This document shows, piece by piece, positions 39,401 through 51,400 of a stretch of DNA of 64,000 bases. A model generated the notes under the pieces. That model made no database searches. It saw nothing but the letters and a program-made list of their open reading frames with translations, and was not told the origin of the DNA. Within the stretch, counting starts at the first letter, position 1. Every line of letters begins with the position of its first letter. The stretch lies in NCBI GenBank assembly GCA_034008185.1, contig CM067081.1, forward strand, positions 149,760,258-149,824,257, read 5' to 3'. A program made the translations under genes and the position numbers. The DNA is from Gorsachius magnificus (taxonomy: Eukaryota > Chordata > Aves > Pelecaniformes > Ardeidae).

Positions 39401-42400
39401 TAAATCTGTCTTTTTAATCTCTATTTCTATGACACTGATGATCTCATTTTCCCTGTTGAAAATACCATCTACTCCTGTAATTAGGAGATTGCTGGTTCTG
39501 ATACAGCATCTAATTTCTCAGTATCTCAGTATTATGTGGTCTGAAGTAAGCTACATGAAGAGAAGTCTTAAGTAGTCTGATGAAATGGTGGGTGACCCTA
39601 ATTAAGCGTTAATTTAATAATCGTCTAAACAAAACGTGTTGTAGATCCCAACAGCCTGGAATGAGCTGCTTTCGTAACTACGGGGTTCGCGTATCTGTGA
39701 TCCGAACCTCATTCCGACAGCATCTCCCACACCATCGTAACCCTACGCCTCCCTAGCAGACACTCACACTAGCCATGCTCTCTGCTCATCCCCACGCGGC
39801 TGATCTCTGTCCCAGGAATTACTCACTTGAGACTCCTGGTCTTTTTCCCACCTGATGGTCTGCAGCAGAATTCCATGCGGTTGTCGACTGCTTTTCCCCT
39901 TGCATTTGCATTGAGTTCCTGTTGTGCACCCTCAGCCTTTGCCCTGGGTCTCCTACGTATTCTGGCCAGTGATACAAGTAATGGGATTATCATGAAGCAG
40001 GGAGAGATGGGTTCATATGTGTGGGTGTTCAGAAGCGGTTGAGTCCATGCTTACTGCAGTAGAGTAACAGGTACTTCAGTGGTGCTAAGGGTAATGTTGA
40101 AGGAGGCAGGACTGATAACGTAAATGGTGGTGGAAGGAGACATTATGGTGATATTAGGACTGAACCTGCTAATTTCATAATAAGGGGCGATCACAGAAGT
40201 ACTTGGAGGAGTGATGAAATGACCAGGGAAATCTGGATTTGGAGTTGGTTTCCGGGTATCAATGGTCATGATGTTAATCTGCAGTGGAACCACAGTACCA
40301 TCAGTGTTGGTAGAGACATTTGCCTTCTGTCCTAATATAGCATTACTAAACCATAAGGGACTTGTGACTCAAACCCTAAAACATCTAAAAGTCCCAGTTC
40401 ACACCCTGTGCTCTTGTTCTCCCATCCAGTGCTTGCTTTTATTTTATACAATTAGTCTTGCCACTTGGATACCTTTTTCTCATTTATAAGATATAACTAC
40501 CTGCTCCAGTTTCAAATTGCTGCCGTGTTTGATATAACCTTAGTCACCCTTCAATGAGTCTCCCCTATGCTCTCCATCTCAGACCATTGTGTCTCATTAA
40601 TCTCTCGTGCAGAGCTGTCGTATCTTCCTCTTTCCGTATTTTTTCACTCTGCATCAGTTTCTGGATCCTCCTTCGCTGATTAGACTTTTCCTTGCTCGGA
40701 GAGTGGAAGCGCTGAGATGCTGCCCAAGGAGACACTGACACTGACCTAGGAGCCGCAGCAAAGTCACTCCTCAATTTTGTGCCTTGATGTCCTCTGCTAC
40801 CTCCTCCTCTGGGCGACTGCGAATGCAACTCCTGTGTTGGCGCTGCAGAAGGCACTTGGTTCTCTAGAGTCATAGGGGGTACCTGGGGGAGGGGGAGGAG
40901 AGGCAAATGGCTCCGCGTGTGGCAGTACTAGACAAGCAGAATGGGCAGGGTCTGGCTTGCCTGCAGGAGCACGCCTGTTCAACACCTCTCCATGTGCCCT
41001 TGGGAGCACATCAACGCTTGTGCCAAAGTCCCAGCGTACTTCCACTCTCCCTTAAATATCACTTCTGCACGGATAACAGATCGTCTGTCATTACAGTGTA
41101 TGGCCTTTCTATCTGGCACATTCATAACCTATTTCAGCTCTGATAGTGGTAGCCTTCTCTTTTCATGTGCTCCTGACTTTTTTTTGGCAGACTGATGGAT
41201 TTACCCTGAAATAATGAGTCTGATTTCCCCTTCCTCTCACATTTTCTGCCATAAAAAATGACAGTTATTGCTGTCAAATCAGAATTGCAGTGCTTATGGT
41301 CGCTCCATCGTTGTTTTGCATAAATGAATGCGACTGTGCAAGATGTGAGGCAGCAGGGAATCACACCCTTCCTCCACAGCGCTCGTTTTCTCCTATTATT
41401 TTACTTCTGTAAAGCCTCCTGTGTCCACATGTGCTAGGAAAGGCTGTATAAATGAAAAAATTATATGCATTATACAAACACAGTCCTTATTTAAGCAGAG
41501 ATCTTTCTGAGCACAGTGTGAGATTCACAAGAAGTCGGGATGTGGCCCATCATGAATAAATACACTGCGATTACGGGGAAAGGGCCTGCGCTGAGATAAC
41601 TAATGCTCTTCCTCTCTGTTTGTAGTTCAGAGAGGCTGGTCAAGGAGGCTTGTGTAACCAAGCCATCATGCTGATCACAGACGGAGCCGTGGAGGATTAT
41701 GAAGCTGTGTTCGAAAAATACAACTGGCCAGATCGGAAGGTTTGTCTGGGGAGTGATAAATAGGAAGGGCGAGGAAAGGTGCTCTCCTGCTACGGGGGGG
41801 CTAGAAGAGTGCGAGCCAGGGCGATAGGCAGAGGGGGAGCATTCCCATCCTCCAATACCCGTGTGCATCTGGCTGTAAACACAAAACAAAGCAGCCAGGC
41901 AGGAGGCTGCTGGGGTGATTTCAGAGCTGGTAAGATCACAAATGGATATCTGTAGGTCAGTGAAGATTTTTTTTTTTTTTTTTTCTTGTACATTTCATTT
42001 TCTAAAGGTGCGGGCAATCAAAACATTCTCTGAACAAGATGACAAAGACAGAGCTGAGTATTTCAAAATTTAAAAAAGAAAAAAAAAAAAAGCTTTTGCA
42101 AAGAATTTTAATCCCATCCAGGACTGTTTGTAACTGGTACTGTTTGGGAAAGGTTTGGCTGTTACCAGTTTGTATGGTGGGCAGGGAGAACGGCCCAGAC
42201 AACCTCTCTAGGAGCCTTCCAGCCCTATTTACTTTAAGGTTTGTGATTACAGGCTTGTACTAGCAGAGCAGACTGTGAAAGTGGAATAGACCATGGCTCA
42301 TCCTAAACCCTCATGATTTATTTGTTTACCTCATCCCAGCTAGCAGCAATGCACCAAGGGAGAGAAGCAGGCTACTGGGAGACCAGGGCATGGGGCTGTT

Positions 42401-45400
42401 AAAGCAGTTTATTTCAGGATTGGCTCTTTTGTTGTTGGTCAAACACAAGAGAAACAGTGAAGCTTTCTCTAAATGATTCATGTGGCCAGCTGTTCCCCTG
42501 GGTAAAGGATTCCTGTGAGCTATAAACCTCTCCGCGTGTGGTTGCCGAGTGCCTGGCAGAGCTGCTGTCGTAAAATCAAACAGAATTTGCATTTCTGCCT
42601 TGTTATTCAGATGATCCCGGGTGCTACTTGGCTTTCTGGGCTGATTGTAATTGGAAATGAAGTTCCAGCCCACAAAATGCGAAACAAATGGAGCAAGAGG
42701 CTCCCGTCTCTGCGTGAAGGCAGAGCTATTGCTATGCACCACAAACAGGCATTCGCACCAGCGCGTAGCAGGATGCCAAACCTCAGCCATTTGGATTTGG
42801 TAGCACATTACAGCCTAATTCTTCCGTCTTGGCGTTCTTGTCTCCAGGTCCGGGTTTTCACTTACCTCATTGGACGGGAGGTCACTTTCGCCCCCAACGT
42901 GAAATGGATCGCCTGCAACAACAAAGGTGCTGTATGGGAATGGTTCCTCGTCCCCAGTCCCCGCACAGCACACGTGGGCTGCAGCCACCGAGCCCTGGCC
43001 CTCTCCAAGGCTTCCCCATTGCAGCTGGGGCCCATGAGCCCTGGGTTGGAGGACGACCTAAGGAAAAAGCAGAGCCTGCTAGTCCACGTGAAGTGTGTCT
43101 GTGCCCAGCCAACACAAGTCCTCCATGCTGAGCCACCACATTTCCCTGTCACAGTGCCAAGGGGACACTATGACTGAGATCCATGGTGGCTGTAGTCCAC
43201 CTAACTCCCTGCGCTTATTGTGTCCCCGTTGCTGGCTTTTGACAATCTGTCCAAAGCTCTGTCAGGAAAGCCTGACATCATTTGGCTGAGAAGTAAACTG
43301 AACATCTCTTCCTTAAAAGATTTCACAGCACTTTGCACAAGATCTGTGGGTTAACCCATTATACCCTGGCCAAATTCTTTGTGTGCCAGTGGTTTCACTG
43401 AGGTACCAGAATAGCTTGTTAATCCCACCCCAAAACCAATATTCTCTCTAGCTGGTATGAAAGGGAAAATCCACTCAGAGTAGGTGTGTCACCTCCCTGC
43501 ATTTGGGGCCAGTTTAAAAGTCCAGTTAGCCCTGTAAGAGTTTGCAAGGGTAAAGGAAGAGAGGGGGGGGGAAAAAAAGTCTTCCCTGTTTGGGCATGAC
43601 TTGACCTCAGTGCGTCTGGAGACAGTCAGCAATGTTTGCTATAGAAGTATCCTTCTTAAACAGGGAAAGGAAGGGAAGGCTGAAGCTGGGGGCTGACCAG
43701 CTGGGTATGTCGACTCTTTTCCTGCCTGAGCAGCGGCTCCAGCAGGCTATGAAATGCGTGGATGCATTTGCTACTGAAAATAATTGACAGACAAGAGTTT
43801 CTGGCCTGCAGAATGTGAGCTGGGGATGTTCAAGGCTCAAACCTTTGTTTGTCAGCACTATGAATCACACGTAACATTTTTAGGTTTTGTTAGATGAAAC
43901 AAAAACTTGGATTTCAGATTGCATGTTCAGCCATAAGAGTAGTGACAGGGAATTCATGGTGCTGTTGGTTCAGCATCAGATGTGAAAATGGATTCTCATG
44001 AATAAACAAACAGAGAACAAAATTATGCTCTTTGCGCTTGAATTCTCACTTACCAGACTTGAGCTCTGTGGAAGGCTCACTGGTTTTGGTTCTTCTGTTT
44101 CAACACATTGTACAGGTCTTGTAGTCCTTCTTTTCAAGCACACTGAATCTGTTTCCACATCACAAAGCTTATCAGATCATGAGCCCTTTCACATGGCAGT
44201 GTTTTCCCAGTGATAACAAAAGTTTTCCATCTATCTGACATACCGGGTCCTATTCCAAGTACAACCAATCGGTTCCATGTGGTGAGAAGCAGGACGAGAG
44301 TCCTCGTGATGTTATACTGCATTAGCATTTCTAACCAGTTAAGCAGCTGATTTAGAGGACCTTTTGATAACTTGAAGACATTCTTCCCCTGTACTCCTTG
44401 TTGTAGTGTTAGACTGTTAACGGGTCCGTCTGCAGGGAGAAAGCTCTGGAAATAGGTAACTTAGCTACAGTCTTTGACATGCAGTTTTCTAGCTTTGCAG
44501 AGACACTCCTTTAAAAATACGGAAGATGAGTTAGCAGAGTGACTCATGCCTCTGTTTCTCCATGAAGGCTACTACACTCAGATCTCCACACTGGCGGACG
44601 TCCAGGAGAACGTGATGGAATACCTGCACGTGCTCAGCCGTCCCATGGTCATCAGCCATGACCACGACATTATTTGGACTGAAGCCTACATGGACAGCGC
44701 GGTAAGGACCTACAGCACAAGTCTTTAGTCAGCAAACAGCAGGGCCTATGGGTCAAATCAGCAAAGGTGTTAAACATCCAGCTAGTATGTTAGGCATACA
44801 ACTTGTCCCAGCTTCCCACCTAGATATCTTACGTGTATCAGTACCAAATAAAGTCCTGAAACTCATGTAAAGCCAGGAGTTGGCTGACTGATAGAAATTA
44901 CTGATCTCTGGCTCTGCTGAGACAGACAGTATCTCTTTTCTGCTCATTCCTGGAGTTGAGATGTGTATGTAGACTCAGGCCTGAATCTGCAGTGACCCAG
45001 GAGCTCAGGACTAATCACACAGGCACAGCATGACTTAAGTAGTGCTTCTGTGAAAGCAGGTTACCTTCTAAAGGATTATTCACAGGAAAGATTATTTACA
45101 GCTCAGGATACGGGTCACAGAGATTTATATTCTCCGGACCAGCAGCTAACTGCATACAGCTTGCCACTGAAAGATACAGATCTCAGTTTGGGAAGCAGGC
45201 TCACTCTTCCATTCCTTGGACTAGGAAGATCTAACTGGGCTAGCAAGACCTAACATCACCTCAGTGGCCCCGTGCTTAGCCCTGTGAGTAAAGGACATAT
45301 CGCAAAGGACCAGACAGTCAGCACTCCCAAAGCCCCTTGCTTTGTCTCAGACCTGCCCTATGGGGAGACTTAAGACATTTGGACCATGGGCAGGTGCTAT

Positions 45401-48400
45401 TCGATGCTGTGTTGCCAAGGCAGCTTTGAAATTCAAAGGATTGAAGGGAAGGACAAAGGAGTAGATCGCCACTGAAGGAGCCTTCTCCTGCACTTCCCCA
45501 AATAGAAGATGTTCCTCAGTCTTCGTCTCCATCCCTTTCTACATTGCAGAAAGAGAAATTTACAGTTGTTCTTTTGGGGGTCTCTGTGCTTTCAGGGAGA
45601 TAGTTTATTTTCCTACATGGGACTCCTCACCCCAGAGAAGCGTCTGCATAAGCATGGCACTTCGAGCTGACCAGTGGTCAGATTCTCCTCCTCCAGAAAC
45701 AAACCTGAGGTCTCAGGACTGCTTATACTATCTGAGGGGAAAAATCTTCTAGGAACATTGAGAATGTTTCCATACACGATCCCACCATGGGACTGAAGTT
45801 ATTAGCCCAGGTCTGGCCAGCAGCAGCTTTAGGGTGTCTTCCACAGCCCTGGGGAGAACCCACAGTTTTCAGGTTTAAGATCCATGGTGAGAAACCTGAA
45901 CTCTCTGAATTGGAGTAAAATTAAAGGTACTGAACTTAGCTTTGTAGCAGGAAACATGGAAGTCCAGGTCACACATGGCAGTCATTGGTGCTGTGTTCAG
46001 AGTCAAGACCACCACACAAACCCCAAGAAATACCCCCACGGCAGCCAGGCTTGCACCACCACGGTGCATAGGAGCTATGCTCTCCTGGGAAGAGACTGTC
46101 CCTCACCTGTGCTGTGGCTGGCCACTGAGGCTGCAGCTGTGGCACACCAGCTCTGTGAGGGTGACACAGGGATGTCATCTGCTGCAGGAACTGTGCCAAG
46201 CCAGAGCTGTGCTAAGCAAAACCTCCAGAAATGCTACTAGCTACCCAACAAGTTTATTCCAATAGCAGGCACGCCACCCTTGGCACTGGTGCATGGTGTC
46301 ACACTTCCCAAGGCAGCCCCAGGGATTTGTTTGCTGCGTCTCTTTTCTTACCTCTTGGCTTGCCATTCAATTCCACTGCCCCAACCTCCCACATCTTTGA
46401 TTCATTCCTCCATTCACGTATTCATTCATCTGCTCATCCATGCCTCTCACTAGCTGCCACAATCTGAGGAGGTAAATGCACCCCTGTGTTTTGTGAGCGT
46501 GCTGTTTCCCTTGTGCCAGCTGGTGTGTTTGTGCCAGTGCTCGCAGCCACAGCTGGACTGTACATCTGGAAGGGGGGTGGAGTGTGAGGGGGCACAGCAG
46601 TGGAAGGGGCTCTCTTACACTGGCAAGAAGAGGAGAGGAAATGCTGGATGTACTGGAGAGCTGTGCTGTGCTGTTGGTCCAGAGTAGGTAGGGGTGCCTG
46701 TGTTGTGCTGTAGCTTAGATCTCTTTTTTTTTTTTTTCTTTCCACATGTCCGGTAAGTGCCTGAGACGTTTACTTTCTGTGTGCCGGTGTGAGTGTTGCT
46801 GTGAACAGGAACTTTCCATACAGAATCACCCAAACCAGTAGTAACTCAAAATACCAGGCTCAAATCTCCATCAAGCAACTGCATAGGTTGACTGGCTCCT
46901 TTATGCCTCCTACCATGTACAGTAATGGAGACAGGAGGTCATTTCTTGCCTTGCTACTTACTTGACCAAATGAGACATGGAAGGGAGATGCTACTGGCAT
47001 CGAGGGATTGGGTCCTTTGGATAGCTAGGCATGTTTGGGAGACTCCTTTGCCTGTGTCTTGCCTGTTTTACCTCCTTTCACGTATGTTTTTAGAGTATCT
47101 GTCTTCTGCAGTACTGGGAGCATCTGTTACCCCATTACACGTGCATGTCCTGTATCCCCTGTAGAGATAGCTCACCATGCTCTAGCTGTTTGGATCATGA
47201 TTTTGCCTCTGGTTTTCCTAAGCTTGACAAGTACATATAAGCAGGCTCTGTGTGTATTTGTGCCTTTTAAATATTTGCCTGTGGTGTTTCTCATTCGTGG
47301 TATTCGTGTGTTTGCAATATAGATGATATCTTGTTTGTGATTTTGCTCATATTTGTGTTGCTTTTTTCTATTCTGTGCTCCTTGTGTTGGTGGCTTTTAC
47401 ACTTGTTGCATAAGTGTTCATGTCTACACTCCCAGTGCGTGGTGGGTATAAATTGTGCCACCACTTTTACAGGTTCCTGTCTCTTCATTAAAACAGCTCT
47501 TTAATTTCTCCTGCTTCAACATATTTCACTGGCTTTCATCCCATCCTCATCACCCCACACGAGCAAGCATCCATCCCACGATCCTCTTGGATACAGAGTA
47601 TTTATTGAAAAGTGCTGCCATCTGTTTTTAGAGGGGGGTGGGAGGCAAGGAGGTAGCTAATTGTAATCAACATCTGGGGTCCTTGGGAATTCCAGTGCCT
47701 TTCGTTCGGGTTATCTGCAGTATTGCATTTGCTAACACACGGCTCGTTGTTCTGTGGCAGCTCTTTGCATCTCAGGCTCAAAGTCTGTTGCTCATGACAA
47801 CAGTGGCTATGCCAGTCTTCAGCAAAAAGAATGAGACGGTGAGTGCAACGCGGGTTTCGCTCTCCTTCCAGCTGGCAGAGGTGAAAGGATGCGGCAGACC
47901 TTCGCAATGGGGCTCTGAAAGAATAGCTGGCCATTCGGAACTGTGGTAGACCTCTGGCAGGCTGCGTGGCTGATAATTTATCTGACAAAATGATGGTCTT
48001 TCATTTCCTCTGAATGCTATTTCTTCAAAATACCCCTTAAATATGACACTTCTCCCTGTTTTATCCCTTCCATTTCCAAACCTAGCCTAATTCACAGACC
48101 CATAAAGTTTCAGGCTGTGAGAGATCATTACCTTGTCTAGTCTGTGCGTTTTACTGCAGACCTTTACAGTTCAGGTAGATGGTCCTTCATGAGCCCGATA
48201 ACCTGTGTTTGGCAAAAGTGTTGTTGAAGAAAGGTGCCCAGCCCTAAGGACTCCGCTGTGGTTTCTCACTCTCTGTTAAAAACTGGTGCCTAAATTCCAC
48301 TTTGAATTTGTCTGGCTTCACCTTCCTGTCATAATGGCTTTCTCTGCTAGATTAAAAAGCCTGTACCCTTTGGTATCCCTTCCTGGGAAGCATCGTCTAC

Positions 48401-51400
48401 ACTGCAATAAAGTCAAACCTGTCTATCTTCTGATGAGAGAAAAAGGTTGAACAATTTATGTGTCTTTGATAAGCGTATTTCCTCTAGGTTTTGAAGCCCT
48501 TTAGACACTTTTCCAGACCATTTCCAGTTTCTCAGCATCCTTTCAAAATGGTGGACGGTACCTTACCCATTGCTGTACAAGGGATAAACTCTTCAGCCAG
48601 GTCCTACAAACAACAGTGGGACCCTGGGTGTCATTTCTCCATCATGCTCCTCAGGTGCTGATTAAGCAACCACTTCCCCATTTCATGGGGATTTCCTGCA
48701 TTCCTTTTTCATAGGTTAACAATTTTGTATTTGGTGTTTGGTTTAGTTGGCCCAAGTTATCAACCGATCCATGCTGTTCTCATGATTGCCTTGCCCTTAC
48801 TGTTATTTACACATACTGAATGCTGGGGTTTGCCCTCAAAACTTGTCATGACTTTATGTTACTTCTGAATCATAGTCAGAACTGCTGACTATTACTGGGT
48901 AGAAATGCTCCTTCCATAAACACTGGAGCAACTAGTTGAGACTTTCTGAGGTATGTTAGTTGGGTCTGAAAGAATATATTCATAGAAACCTAGAGAGAAC
49001 ATGTGAGAGACTAGTAGGAAGGCAATAATGTGTACCAGGTAGAGAGCTACCAAAATTTTGCTTCTGAAAATGGATTCTGCTTTGTTTTTAAGCGATCTCA
49101 TGGCATTCTCCTGGGTGTGGTGGGCTCTGACGTACCACTGAGGGAGCTGCTAAAACTTGCTCCACGGTATAAGGTAAGACTGAGATAATGCAATTTGTTA
49201 TTTTGCACAGCAAAGTCACTAGTTGTTCTTCCATGGGCATGACTGAAAAATCTTTCCTCTGCCTGCAGGAAGACCTATAAGTATAAAGCAAGAGATGTTG
49301 GATGTGGTGATGTGTGGTTTCTATATAGCACGTGGGAAATCACTCAATTCTAGAAGCTCTTAGGCTGCTTCAGAAACACAAGGACTGGATGATGCACTAG
49401 TCTGGCAACAGGTCGTGGAGCCTTTGCACCTTGACGGGTCACCAGTCTAGATCCCTCAGAGATGATACAGATCTGACAACCTGTCTCAGAAGAATTAAAG
49501 TTTTATATCCAGTTCCCAGTGGACAAAAGCTGCCATGCCAGCTGGCAAAAAAAAATAAACTAGTTTCACTGTCAATATTCTTAGCAAAAAACCTGATGAT
49601 TGAATGGACAATGGTGAGCTGACTTTTCTGTCGTGCCTATAGGTTCCTTTCTCCGGATCAGCATGAAGATTTCTTGGCAGGACAGTGGAGAGGAAGTTGG
49701 CTCTCCCTTGTGCTGTGCCTAGATAGAGTATTTGCCCTCCAGAATTGTTAGTCCAACAACTTTTCATGAGCTCTGTGCTCAATATATCTAAAAATATGTT
49801 CGTCCATAGGAACCCCCACCCCAAGATGCGCTGTTTAGTTTGGTTTCTCTTGTAACTTCTGTGCAGCGACCTTGTGTTCAATTAGTCTGCACACCAGGAA
49901 ACAGCAAGCGCATCTGAGGATCACCAAGAAATCAGGCAACTTGAGCCATCATTTCAAGTTTTCAGTTTATCTTAAATAACTATCAGCCAACACTAGCAGT
50001 TAGGCAGTTGGCCAAAATTGGATTGCTGAAGCCTCACAGGACTGAAAGTGCTGTCAGAAGCTATGAATTTGTGTGGTGCTTCCAGACATGGATGCAGGGC
50101 AGGCCATTCACATGCAGCTGTAGGAAATGATCCTTCAGGCAACCTGGGAATTATGAATGTTGGGGTACATGCACCCAGCACGCAAAAGCTAGCTGGTTTG
50201 GGTCTGGGGGAACCTTGTCCAGGAGCTTCGATTTATATACATGTTTATTTTTTCCGTAAGACTAAGACCTTTTCATCTTCCTCCCTCTATGTCACTGAGA
50301 GGCCATGCATCACAATAATCTTTCTTCTGGGCCGAGGAGGGACACTGGTCTTTCCTCCAAGCAGTGCCAGGGAAGGAGGGAAAATGATCGGAAGGATTTC
50401 TTTACCTCAGAGGCAGGATATGACTTCCCAGTAGCTCTTCCAACTCCACAATGGTTTGGGAACCTGAGATCCTCAATTTTAATCCCTTGGCATATGGGTT
50501 ACAAAGGACCAGTTCCAGGGTTACAGCCCTTGAGAACTCTTACATTTATGATCGTGCTTACTGGGCTGGGAAATTTCAGCTTTAATAGGCCAACAAGGAA
50601 TTTTGCTGTAGTCCTGATCCAATGTCTTGGATTCATTCTTGCCATGCCGAGCTGAGCTCTGTGCTCTGCAAAAAACTGTTTCACATAGAGAGGCTTGAAA
50701 GTTTTGATCTGGGATGTGTGAAATGCCAAACTCCTTCCCTCCAAAAAGGCACAGACAGATTGTATATGACTTACCTCCTCTCTTCCCTATTGTTATCCCT
50801 CCAGGATTGTCTCTACAGGAATATAAAGTTGCAACATTTTTTTGAAGATAAAAACCTTAGCTGTTCTTGTTTTCCTTGAGACACCTCTCGTTCTGGCAAG
50901 CACAGGCTATCAGTGTGTTTTTAGCAACTGAGGGTTTAGCTGGAATTTGTATTATATATGGGCTTGAGCTGAGTAATTGCTCTCTCAGAAATCTCTTGCA
51001 GATCAGGTCAGCCAGTGTCTGCTCTTGTTAGATTATGCTACTCCTTAAAAATCATTTTAAGACTACAGGCTTGTACAATTGGCCTAGGCTAGGCCTGGTC
51101 TTGCCAACACTGAAACATAGTGCAGAGCTCCTCGGAAAACCGACCGGGTTTCCAGGGAAGCCATCTGTGAGATTTATACTCCCTCGTTCATTCACTGCTG
51201 TGCGTATGCGTGTGTAGTGATGGGCATACAGACCCCTCACCACTGTTTCTGTACAGTTTACAAAATTCCCTATTGTTGCCCATTTTACGTGCAGTGTTGC
51301 TGCGCCTGCTGTGGACAGCTTATTCTGCCTCTGGGTGGTAACCATCTGTGAGGACCATCAGAGTCTAGGAGGACATCTTTTTCTAAACGTGTACACAAAT

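Larger units (their letters stand above)
33142..41625 (+). other. CACNA2D4: Intron 10 (largest, 8.5 kb)
   Basis: Holds three CR1 fragments (34170, 35630 and 35787), a 36-bp tandem duplication at 37345-37420, and a degenerate TA/CA-rich stretch at about 37710-37780. It also has two minus-strand coding-like blocks at 40565-40882 and 39389-40278, described separately. No further CACNA2D4 exon fits the frame here. Confidence 0.85.
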
